This document shows, one piece after another, positions 15,401-21,858 of a DNA stretch of 21,858 bases. The DNA is taken from contig CAZGQY010000054.1 in NCBI GenBank assembly GCA_964528035.1, forward strand, positions 1-21,858. Direction: 5' to 3'. The number at the start of each line of letters is the position of its first letter. The stretch's first letter is position 1. This stretch comes from CAZGQY01 sp964528035 (GTDB taxonomy: Bacteria > Pseudomonadota > Gammaproteobacteria > Methylococcales > UBA1147). The notes beneath the pieces were generated by a model. That model made no database searches. It was not told where the DNA came from and saw nothing but the letters and a program-made list of their open reading frames with translations. The position numbers and the translations under genes are program-made.

Positions 15401-17253
15401 CCACCATAGGTCAAACCGAAATCATGTATCCAGAAGCGGGTTTCTGTTTCCTTTTGTCTGAGACTGTATGGCTTCTCCTCCAAAACCCTGACGCCCATAT
15501 TCTCCAGCATTGGTAAAGAATTAGATAAGGGTGCCGGCTTACCTTTGTTATACAATTTGAATCGTAATCGATTCTCCATAGACTCTAACGGCTGATACAG
15601 TCTCATTTGCAATTCAGACTGGCTTAAGTTTTCCAGATGAACAATATCCAGAACAGCGACACGCGCAGTAAAATCCTCCCGGTAAGCTGCACTCGTGTCA
15701 TCACAATAGCGATTAAATAATTTAACCCCCCGCTCTTCTCCAAAATGACTGTGCAACGCCTCACGCAGTCCATCATTCCAATCCAGTAAAGCATCCACAA
15801 TCTGCTGTTCAATGGCTTTCGTATCGTATTCAATATTGCAACATTGACCGGTATGAATGATGAAATGTATGCGTGCATGTACAGACTCTGAAAGTTGAAC
15901 CTTAAATTCTGAACTTTTGCCGTCGAATGACGACATCAAAATAGATTGTATTTGCTTACGCAAATCAGTGTGATAGCGTTCCCTTGGCACAAACACCAAT
16001 GAGGAAACGAATTGCCCATAAACATCCTGTCGAACAAATAGTTTTACACGCTGAAGTTCCTGTAGTTGTACGACTCCGACGGCGTACTCGTAAAGTGAAT
16101 CCTCATCGGCATGATATAATTCGTCTCGTGGCATGTCGTGAAGCACATGCATCAATGCCCGTCCGCTGTGACTTTGTGGTTCAAATCCTGATCGAGAAAA
16201 AATCTTTTGTATTCTTCTCTTCAATAAAGGTATTTGCTCGAGACTAGAGCTGTAAGCCGTAGAATCATATAGGCCGAGAAAACGTATTTCACCCACAACC
16301 TGGCCACTCTTGTCAAACCTTCGCACACCGACGTAATCCATAAATACAGGTCGGTGTACAGTCGCACGTGTGGTCGCCTTTGTGACCAAAAGTGGTGGTT
16401 TCTGAATAATGACTTGCCAGGCGTCATCAGAGAGAGGCAAAACTTTACTGTCAGGAGGCGGTACAATAGAGTCCCGCAATACACCCAATCCCGTATTTTC
16501 TACAATTCGAAATCCTTTGCTTTTTTTATCATCGACCAGTTCATATTCCCGGCAACCTAGAAAAACAAAGTGCCCTTGCAACAACCAATCCAGAAACACC
16601 AGGGATTCATCCACCTCTTTAGTCATCCCATGCGGTGGCCTTGCTTTTAACTGTTTACCGGCGCGCTCAATAGTGGATCGAATTTCCTGCCAGTCTTCAG
16701 TTACTGCATGGACGTGTTCAATGATTTTTTCAAGTTCGGTTTTCAGTTCGCTCAGGCGAGCCTTTTCACTCTGGCGATCCACCTCGATGTGAAGAAAAGC
16801 CTCTAACCCAACACCTGATTGGTAGTCAGCGGCGGACAACCGGGTAATCGATCCATTTCTGGATCGTTCCACTGTCATGACAGGGTGGATTACAAGGTGG
16901 TTACTTAGATTATGGCGATTAATTGCCATAATCACGGACTGCACCAAAAATGGGGTGTCGTCCACGACAATTTCAACAACAGTGCGTTCACATTGCCAGC
17001 CATGCTCCTCCATTCCTGGATTTAGAACACGAATCTTGGTTTCTTTTGGTTTGCGTTTTTGAGCGAAATTCCAATGAGAAAGAACAGCACCGTAGAGGTC
17101 TTCTTCTGCCCGTGACACCAAATCTTCCGATGGTACATTGTCAAAATAGGAATGAACGAATGATCCTATCAATTTCGCCTGCTTGCCACTTACCCGCTCA
17201 GTGACCATTGCAGCCAGATGGGTTAAGGTTTTAGCTGCGTCCACAGAATTCAT
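12424..17253 (-). CDS. gdhB: Large NAD-specific glutamate dehydrogenase
   Basis: 1,609 residues, the size of the GDH-180 class known from Pseudomonas GdhB. It oxidises glutamate to 2-oxoglutarate and ammonia with NAD+, a catabolic, usually amino-acid-regulated enzyme. The first 700 residues are the ACT-like regulatory region (for example RTVVEIVVDDTPFLVQSVIM). The catalytic core lies at about 800-965, with RGGLRWSDRKEDFRTEVLGL, the lysine in PTGAKGGFVAKQ, ADKGTATFSDIANE and FASGGSVGYDHKKMGITARG. IGDMSGDVFGNGML of the nucleotide-binding domain follows. The ATG at 17253 is preferred; a GTG at 17304 would add 17 residues that do not look family-like. Neither start has a strong ribosome binding site. 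The SPOR gene lies upstream on the same strand. Confidence 0.96.
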   Translation of the reverse strand: MNSVDAAKTLTHLAAMVTERVSGKQAKLIGSFVHSYFDNVPSEDLVSRAEEDLYGAVLSHWNFAQKRKPKETKIRVLNPGMEEHGWQCERTVVEIVVDDTPFLVQSVIMAINRHNLSNHLVIHPVMTVERSRNGSITRLSAADYQSGVGLEAFLHIEVDRQSEKARLSELKTELEKIIEHVHAVTEDWQEIRSTIERAGKQLKARPPHGMTKEVDESLVFLDWLLQGHFVFLGCREYELVDDKKSKGFRIVENTGLGVLRDSIVPPPDSKVLPLSDDAWQVIIQKPPLLVTKATTRATVHRPVFMDYVGVRRFDKSGQVVGEIRFLGLYDSTAYSSSLEQIPLLKRRIQKIFSRSGFEPQSHSGRALMHVLHDMPRDELYHADEDSLYEYAVGVVQLQELQRVKLFVRQDVYGQFVSSLVFVPRERYHTDLRKQIQSILMSSFDGKSSEFKVQLSESVHARIHFIIHTGQCCNIEYDTKAIEQQIVDALLDWNDGLREALHSHFGEERGVKLFNRYCDDTSAAYREDFTARVAVLDIVHLENLSQSELQMRLYQPLESMENRLRFKLYNKGKPAPLSNSLPMLENMGVRVLEEKPYSLRQKETETRFWIHDFGLTYGGQIKLEIVSLKQVFEESFRQVWLGKIENDGFNKLVLEAHLDWRQITILRALFFYLRQIGMTFSQSYVENTLANNAQISVLLINLFETRFNPCVVKRQISFEKLAKTLEKSIDEVASLDEDRILRRYLNLIHAMLRTNYYQELCDEKDIPYLSFKFDPSKIDDLPAPRPYYEIFVYSPRMEGIHLRGGKVARGGLRWSDRKEDFRTEVLGLMKAQVTKNSVIIPTGAKGGFVAKQLSDDWRPEETRTEVVQCYQILIRGLLDITDNLAGDETVKPDNTVCYDEDDPYLVVAADKGTATFSDIANELAKSYKFWLGDAFASGGSVGYDHKKMGITARGAWESVKHHFMELGVKVQKETFTAIGIGDMSGDVFGNGMLQTQTIRLLSAFNHKHIFIDPEPDAKKAFKERQRLFKKPRSTWEDYDKKLISKGGGVYSRSAKSITLSLETRRALAIKAERLTPNQLIQEILCAPVDLLWNGGIGTYVKASSESNSDVGDRSNDGLRVDAGNLQCKVIGEGGNLGFTQKGRLEYSVDVGLINTDSIDNSAGVDCSDHEVNIKILLNRMVDNGDLTVKQRNLTLESMTDEVAQLVLRNNYLQTRAISNIQSESSQRMDLFKWVINLLEKQGGLNRSLESIPDDNVLNDRNNLSIGLLRPEIAVLLAYTKIMLKNVLLEENTIFDNEYSQQILLDYFPAILRKKYSGQVKNHRLRKEIIANQLINDMVNKLGIIFPLRIMDETGAPIGQVLKSFIVAVEIFDTRSFWSEIEDQDGLVDKEIQQSIFKDINKLVERTMLWLQSNARSDQSAEDCINAFRTNIKLVSKNLSTLLPDQHKIEVSQAVESLQAASVPKSLAERTSSLKGLFSCLDIVAVHIDCGRKLQEVATAYFSLDELFHWDWLRSQIGLLPQGTYWESLSRSALRDDFHKICQALTTCVVSEQETQTAGSMEQWSEQNCLMINRYLDLLGSIQRDSKIAMEHIAVLLKELRSIVTVKPTEQ

Positions 17254-17399
17254 AGATAAATTAACCCGTCTCTTGTTTCGAATTAAAACAAATACCCCAT
17301 CCACTCATGCTATAACTCTGCTGCGATTTGGGGTAAAAAAAACTAATCGTTCTACCATAGATAACAACAATTTGCGTTGATACGAATTGACATGAGCCA

Positions 17400-19292
17400 C
17401 TAACGCGTAACCCAAGTTCCAGAGAGACTTAATTTGGATTTTACTGATTTAGCATAGGTTTGGGCTTGTTGGCGAGTTTTAAAACCCGTCACTTGAATGC
17501 GATACCATCGTTTACCCTTGATTTTAACTGATTTAACAACGGCGGCAACACCCTGTTTTTTAAATTTGCTTAGCTGTTTATCCGCAATACTCCGTTCTTT
17601 TACCGACATCAGATTAACTGCCCAGATTCCTTTAGCTTTGCCCTGGGTATTCTTTGATTCAGAATCAGAAATGGCACTTGCCCTCTGTTTGTTTTTAGTG
17701 GCTGCCGGTTTATTTGTTTTTGGCGTTTTATAAGATTTTATTACAGGTTGCCTTTCTTTAGCTTTACTTACAGTCTTTTTTGGTTTTGGGGTAACTTCCG
17801 GGCGTCTTGCCTTACCTGGACCCTCGACTCGAGTTATTTTTTTTACCGTCTCATTTAGAGTATTGATTCGTTGATTTATTTCCTTAATATCTGCGTCAGT
17901 ATTTTCTGCCAATTTCTCTGCAATGAGCTGTTTGATTTGTGATTGAGTATAAAACTGACTAGTGGCACGATTGAGTACATTGCCACTTTTTGAACTTTCT
18001 GCCCCGTCGTCAATTCTACCCGTATTCGAAACCAACTCGATTGTATCGGCAAGATTATCGATTCTTGCATTAATATTTTCTATGACTGCGTCATTTACCG
18101 AAGAAGATGTAGAGATTACCGTATCAGAGAACAATCCCTCCGATTCGTCGGGTAAACTCGATTGTAATTCGTCAAGTTGCAAGTGAATTTGGAAAACAAA
18201 TCCACTCAATACCAGGATAAAAGCAAGCAAAACAACTGGAACAACGATCGTAAACCATTTCATTCCCCTATCCTCCTTTTCAGGATCAGACTCAGTTGGA
18301 CTATCAAATTGAGCGGTTTCTAACAAACGCTCTCTGGCTTCGGAAAAGTGATCTGTAGAAGCATTATCGTCTGTATCCCCTGACTCGGCAAATGAGTGTT
18401 CAGATTCATAATTGTCAGTGACTACTTCAATTTCTTCCCCAGTATATGAATCGTCGCCAGATAACGAATTTTCTTCACCCATCGGGGAACTAATTTCCGG
18501 ATCACTGAGTTCCTCTTCTATTGTGTCAAAACCTTCTTCATTTTGCTGTCCATTCAATTCCTGAGTGCCTAAACCAATCGAATCATTTGTTTCTGAGGCA
18601 TTTTTAGCTTCGAAGTTATTCTCTATCCGATCATCTTCTGTATAAAAGGCATCACGGTTTTCCGTATCTTCAATAGGTTCTCTATTTTCGGGTTCAAAAA
18701 AATTGTCTTCTTGCGGTTCAGTAATTTCGGTGGATACATGCGGTTCGGAAACGTACGAATCCGTTTCAATCGTATTCGCTCCATCAAATACACCTGTTTC
18801 CTCTTCTTCAATACCCTGTATTTCACCGGTCGGTATCAAGGTATCAGAAACATCGCTGTCAGTAGGTTCATCAACCAAGTCTCCAATCGAACCCGAATAA
18901 TCGACATCCGCACCCTCTTCATCCAAACTACTGAGGAACTCCTCATGATTCTGCCATTCTGTTTCTCCGTCTTCAGGTATTTCAGAAGTGTGTTCTTCAT
19001 TAGCGATATCACTCATCAGATTCTCCGTTAGGTTTTCGTCGATATCATCCGCCATTACCGAATCCTTTACGGAAGAGCTGGAATCTGTCCAGGATGTGTT
19101 CTCCGTTGATAGTAAATCAGCAGATTCAAATTCCTTATTCGTAGATATCGGCTCTATTGAGTTTTCATATGTAATTCCAAACCCTTCCGAATCAGATTCA
19201 ATCGCGTTTAAAAAATCTTCACTGGATTTTATATCAGAATCCAAAGGATCCCTACGATCCATTTCAGAGTGGCTCACATTATGATCGCTCAT
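17400..19292 (-). CDS. Membrane-anchored SPOR-domain protein with long acidic N-terminus
   Basis: 630 residues. Residues 1-340 are strongly acidic and Ser/Glu/Asp-rich, low complexity and probably disordered in the cytoplasm. One membrane helix follows at about 345-370 (WFTIVVPVVLLAFILVLSGF), then a coiled-coil-like stretch (about 375-480). A basic Lys/Pro/Thr linker (RPEVTPKPKKTVSKAKERQP) leads to a C-terminal SPOR domain at about 555-630 (GIWAVNLMSVKERSIADKQL to SGTWVTR). SPOR domains bind denuded glycan strands at division sites, so a septal periplasmic role is likely, as for DedD or FtsN. The start at 19292 is the second of two adjacent ATGs and has GAGGA at proper spacing; a TTG at 19304 is possible. 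Only the SPOR domain and topology are recognisable. Confidence 0.85.
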   Translation of the reverse strand: MSDHNVSHSEMDRRDPLDSDIKSSEDFLNAIESDSEGFGITYENSIEPISTNKEFESADLLSTENTSWTDSSSSVKDSVMADDIDENLTENLMSDIANEEHTSEIPEDGETEWQNHEEFLSSLDEEGADVDYSGSIGDLVDEPTDSDVSDTLIPTGEIQGIEEEETGVFDGANTIETDSYVSEPHVSTEITEPQEDNFFEPENREPIEDTENRDAFYTEDDRIENNFEAKNASETNDSIGLGTQELNGQQNEEGFDTIEEELSDPEISSPMGEENSLSGDDSYTGEEIEVVTDNYESEHSFAESGDTDDNASTDHFSEARERLLETAQFDSPTESDPEKEDRGMKWFTIVVPVVLLAFILVLSGFVFQIHLQLDELQSSLPDESEGLFSDTVISTSSSVNDAVIENINARIDNLADTIELVSNTGRIDDGAESSKSGNVLNRATSQFYTQSQIKQLIAEKLAENTDADIKEINQRINTLNETVKKITRVEGPGKARRPEVTPKPKKTVSKAKERQPVIKSYKTPKTNKPAATKNKQRASAISDSESKNTQGKAKGIWAVNLMSVKERSIADKQLSKFKKQGVAAVVKSVKIKGKRWYRIQVTGFKTRQQAQTYAKSVKSKLSLSGTWVTR

Positions 19293-19525
19293 CATATTCC
19301 TCAATTATTGAAATTCAAAGCAGATTGGCTATTGAAAAATGGTTGATATTTCTAGCTCAGAATAGACATATTCACCAATTGAACACTACAAAATCCGCGA
19401 ATATTTCATTCCCCCTAAATAGATTGATAGGACACTTTCCAGAGAAAGTCAACGAAATGGATAATTGATACTCAAATAATATTGATGGACTCTTCCCAGT
19501 GATTCCCCAAAAATATAAAATTCAT

Positions 19526-19692
19526 TTAAGGAGCGAGGTTTTAATAATATGCGAAAGAATGACGCAGGATTATTGTTTGTCTTCAAGGCGTAGCAACAGG
19601 CGCATAGCAGGGCTACACAACTGTTGCTACAACGCAGAAGACGGACAATAAGACAAGTCAGGATTCGTATATTATTGAATACTCGCTCCTAA
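19526..19692. mobile_element. 167-bp nested palindrome, MITE-like
   Basis: Both ends carry a matching terminal repeat (TTAAGGAGCGAG at 19526; TTAGGAGCGAG read inward from 19692). Moving in, AATAATATGCGAA pairs with AATAATATACGAA, TTATTGTTTGTCTTC with TTATTGTCCGTCTTC, and GTAGCAACAG (19590-19599) perfectly with CTGTTGCTAC (19621-19630). The arms are symmetrical about position 19609-19610, and the 21-base loop contains TAGCAGGGCTA. No coding frame of note. A full-length imperfect palindrome with terminal repeats is the form of a miniature inverted-repeat element; no target duplication is certain. Confidence 0.65.
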
Positions 19693-19729
19693 GCATATAC
19701 TGCAACTTACTTTTCATCTTTGTAGAAGG

Positions 19730-19825
19730 TTATCGTGTCATTCCTAATAAATAAATACGGCAGACCATCAAGCCAATCAAAATAGAAATTATCAGTAATC
19801 GGAAAAAATCTTTAAAAAGATTCAT
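19730..19825 (-). CDS. 31-residue membrane peptide
   Basis: From the ATG at 19825 the frame reads MNLFKDFFRLLIISILIGLM then VCRIYLLGMTR, stop TAA at 19730. It is one hydrophobic helix with positive residues on both sides, and an AGGATAT ribosome binding site is about 8 bases upstream. Length and shape fit the class of small bacterial membrane peptides, but no family is recognised. It lies directly beside the palindromic element, and coding status rests on the ribosome binding site and composition alone. Confidence 0.4.
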   Translation of the reverse strand: MNLFKDFFRLLIISILIGLMVCRIYLLGMTR

Positions 19826-19922
19826 AGTTGATATCCTGTTATATTAAATCCCATGTAGATAAAACAAACTCTCGTCAAATTATATTAAACGGGGTCAAAT
19901 AATTATTGGTTGCGACTCGCTA

Positions 19923-19950
19923 TTGACCCGTTCAGTCATTCGCTTATGAT
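19923..19950 (+). promoter_or_regulatory. Sigma70-type promoter for the wall-binding gene
   Basis: TTGACC (19923-19928), a 16-base spacer and TATGAT (19945-19950) closely match the -35 and -10 consensus. Transcription would begin near 19957 and run toward the plus-strand gene at 20181, leaving a leader of about 224 bases. Confidence 0.6.
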
Positions 19951-20180
19951 AAAAACTTAACTTAATCACTCAGTTTGTCAAGTACATAAGCCAGGTACTT
20001 CTTTATTTGGTTCATAATTATCTTATTACTACTTGTAATTATAGATTTATTTATCCCTTATCTTCGTATAGAATCATATTAAAATCGCAACCGTGTTTAT
20101 TGTTCTCGGGCGTTGAATTAGCTTCAGATATAGGTATCATTCGTCATGTTGGTACACCTAAATTTAGAGAGGAGTTTAAA

Positions 20181-21713
20181 ATGTTGATCATTGAGAGAAA
20201 ATTTTTTCTGTCTTTTATCTCTGCTATCGTTACCTTCGTCACTGGAACAGCTATTAGCCCAATGGCCTATGCTGAATCTCTGGAAGACCGCGAAAAGGCT
20301 TTGATAGCACGTGAAAAAGCATTAGAAGAACGGGAAAATGCATTCAGAAATGATGTTTCGGGGGGTACTTCGTCGTCACCATTCGCGGAAATGTCAGATG
20401 TGCTTCCTAATGCGAAACCCGGACAATGCTTTTCCAAAGTACTGGTACCCGCCGAATACAAAACAACCACGGAGAAAGTTGTTATCAGGGAAGCCGCTCA
20501 TAAAATCGAGATTATTCCTCAAAATTACGTTTCGGGAACCCAAAGAGTTACCATAAAACCAGCGACAGAGAAAATTGTCGAAGTCCCGGCTGTCTATGAA
20601 AAGGTTAAAGAAGAAGTATTAATTAAACCCGCCGAGAAAGTTTGGAAAAAAAACAAGAATATTAAATCCAAATCTGCTCCGGCCGAGTGGGTGGCAGCTG
20701 CACTTTCATCCGGTGTACCCAAAGACGCTGCTTTGGAAAGTTGTTACGAACAGTTCATCCAGGCAGAAAAATTCGAAACGGTGGAAGAAAAAATATTAAA
20801 ACGCCAAGCCGGGAAACGCATCGAGATCATACCCGCGAAATACGAATGGGTGGAGGAAAAAGTTTTAACTAAAGAAGCATCAGAAAATTTAATTGATGTC
20901 GCGCCGGTATTTGAAACGAAAGAAGAAAAAGTTCTCGAAAAAGCAGCGTATACCACCTGGAAAAAGGGCCGAGGCCCCATAGAACGCATCAATAATTCAA
21001 CCGGGGAAATTATGTGTCTGGTGGAGGTGCCCGCACAATATAAGACCATTGTAAAAAAAGTTCTAAAGACTAAGGCAACCATCAAGAAAGTATCCATTCC
21101 TGCTGAATACAAAACAATAAAGGTCAGGAAACTGGTTTCTCCTGCAAAAGAGAAAGTCGTTGATATTCCTGCAACCTACCAAACCGTCAAAAAAAATGTA
21201 CGTAAAAGTAATAATATTGTTGGATGGAGACCTGAAAATACCGTTGGAGCAGGAACACCAACCGGTAAAAAGATTTGCCACGTTGAAATTCCGGCCATCA
21301 AAAAAACATTAATAAAAGAGGTTATTAAAACCCCTACAACCACTAAAAAAATTCCTGTCCCTGCTGAATTCAAAGATGTAAAAGTTCGTAAGTTGGCTAC
21401 ACCGGCAAAACAGAATAAAATCGATATTCCAGCAAAATATGAAACCGTAAAAAAACGGGTAAAAGTCGCCGAAGAAAAGCTGGCCTGGCGGTCTGTGCTC
21501 TGCAAAACCAACACGACAAAAGAACTGATCATTGAAATTCAAAAGGCATTAAAGAAAGAAGGTTTTAATCCCGGTACATTCGACGGATCACTGGGAGGAA
21601 AAACACAAGTCGCAATTAATGATTATCAGAAAAAGAAAGGATTCGAACGTGGTGGAATTACTCTGCGTACGCTTGATGCTCTAGGCGTTAAGGTCGGTAA
21701 AAAGTCTCAATAG
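20181..21713 (+). CDS. Exported modular repeat protein with C-terminal peptidoglycan-binding domain
   Basis: 510 residues from the ATG at 20181, chosen because GAGAGGAG precedes it and a typical signal peptide follows, cleaved after AYA (residue 31); the frame stays open further upstream without a signal sequence. After a short heptad-like segment (EDREKALIAREKALEERENA) come four modules, each beginning at a cysteine and ending at a tryptophan 70-72 residues later: C83-W155, C188-W260, C279-W349 and C366-W436. Each module has three subrepeats of about 24 residues of the form IPAxYxTVxxKVLxKxA. Residues about 445-503 are a PG_binding_1 domain (IEIQKALKKEGFNPGTFDGS), with GKTQVAINDYQKKKGF. It is probably periplasmic and wall-attached. 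Similar proteins exist in marine gammaproteobacteria, but no function is known to me. Confidence 0.85.
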   Translation: MLIIERKFFLSFISAIVTFVTGTAISPMAYAESLEDREKALIAREKALEERENAFRNDVSGGTSSSPFAEMSDVLPNAKPGQCFSKVLVPAEYKTTTEKVVIREAAHKIEIIPQNYVSGTQRVTIKPATEKIVEVPAVYEKVKEEVLIKPAEKVWKKNKNIKSKSAPAEWVAAALSSGVPKDAALESCYEQFIQAEKFETVEEKILKRQAGKRIEIIPAKYEWVEEKVLTKEASENLIDVAPVFETKEEKVLEKAAYTTWKKGRGPIERINNSTGEIMCLVEVPAQYKTIVKKVLKTKATIKKVSIPAEYKTIKVRKLVSPAKEKVVDIPATYQTVKKNVRKSNNIVGWRPENTVGAGTPTGKKICHVEIPAIKKTLIKEVIKTPTTTKKIPVPAEFKDVKVRKLATPAKQNKIDIPAKYETVKKRVKVAEEKLAWRSVLCKTNTTKELIIEIQKALKKEGFNPGTFDGSLGGKTQVAINDYQKKKGFERGGITLRTLDALGVKVGKKSQ

Positions 21714-21723
21714 AAGCTAACTA

Positions 21724-21855
21724 CTTGCCCCCTAATCGAAACAGCCATCTATGGGGGATCTGTGGAGGAAGTGTATGCGGCAGGGAAGCCGCATCCAAGC
21801 CTACAAGGATGTATTTACGGCGTCTTCCGGAACAGATCACCCATAGAGGGGCAAG
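21724..21855. repeat. Structured inverted-repeat element downstream of the wall-binding gene
   Basis: CTTGCCCC (21724-21731) pairs with GGGGCAAG (21848-21855). CTATGGG and GATCTGT (21749-21763) pair with ACAGATC and CCCATAG (21832-21846), and GGAAG (21767) with CTTCC (21824). Inside is a perfect hairpin ATGCGGC-AGGGAA-GCCGCAT (21775-21794) and a small ATCC/GGAT stem. It starts ten bases after the stop codon of the preceding gene. There is no terminal T-run, so it is not a standard intrinsic terminator. The GGATGTATTTACGGCGTC portion resembles extragenic repeats I recall from gammaproteobacterial genomes. Confidence 0.6.
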
Positions 21856-21858
21856 CAG

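Larger units (their letters stand above)
19293..20180. other. 888-base intergenic zone between divergent genes
   Basis: It separates the minus-strand SPOR gene from the plus-strand wall-binding gene. Contents that I can support are the 167-bp palindromic element, a 31-codon minus-strand membrane peptide and a sigma70-like promoter, each listed separately. Between 19305 and 19525, and from 19958 to 20180, I see AT-rich sequence without a recognisable gene or hairpin. Confidence 0.6.

Noticed and set aside
17320..17345. T-run (minus strand) between the SPOR and glutamate dehydrogenase genes as an intrinsic terminator
   Set aside because: No GC-rich hairpin precedes the T-run.

Overview
The window looks like a chromosomal segment of an AT-rich, probably marine, gammaproteobacterium. 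The reasons are a full-length SbcB-type exonuclease I, a complete Na+-translocating NADH:quinone oxidoreductase operon ending in apbE and nqrM, and a very large (about 1,600-residue) NAD-dependent glutamate dehydrogenase. Nothing in the sequence fixes the genus.

Positions 1 to about 2,960 form an accessory scrap yard. It holds a voltage-gated ion-channel gene cut off after its S4 region and fused to what looks like an insertion-sequence transposase tail. Next is a PIN-domain toxin-like gene broken by a frameshift, with an intact 56-residue partner overlapping its stop codon. A degenerate 65-bp tandem repeat that resembles transposon-end architecture follows. Then come three tiny membrane or lipoprotein genes in a row and the last 100 codons of a Tn3-type transposase.

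Positions 2,976 to 19,292 are conserved housekeeping genes, all on the minus strand: sbcB, a two-CBS-domain protein, then (in transcription order from 12,230 down) nqrA-B-C-D-E-F-apbE-nqrM, preceded upstream by the NAD-glutamate dehydrogenase and a membrane-anchored SPOR-domain protein. The nqr genes are packed with 1- to 17-base overlaps or gaps of at most 9 bases. The operon encodes the pump, the flavin transferase that attaches FMN to NqrB and NqrC, and the small cysteine protein needed for assembly.

Positions 19,293 to 21,858 contain an 888-base intergenic zone with a 167-bp nested palindrome (MITE-like), a 31-residue membrane-peptide gene and a good sigma70-type promoter. After these, on the plus strand, is an exported protein built of four Cys-to-Trp modules (twelve short subrepeats in all) ending in a peptidoglycan-binding domain. 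A second complex inverted-repeat element follows directly and nearly reaches the window end.

I do not see a clear undescribed multi-gene system. The best candidates for novelty are the Cys/Trp modular wall-binding protein, the two structured intergenic repeats, the trio of small membrane genes, and the PIN toxin with its small partner.
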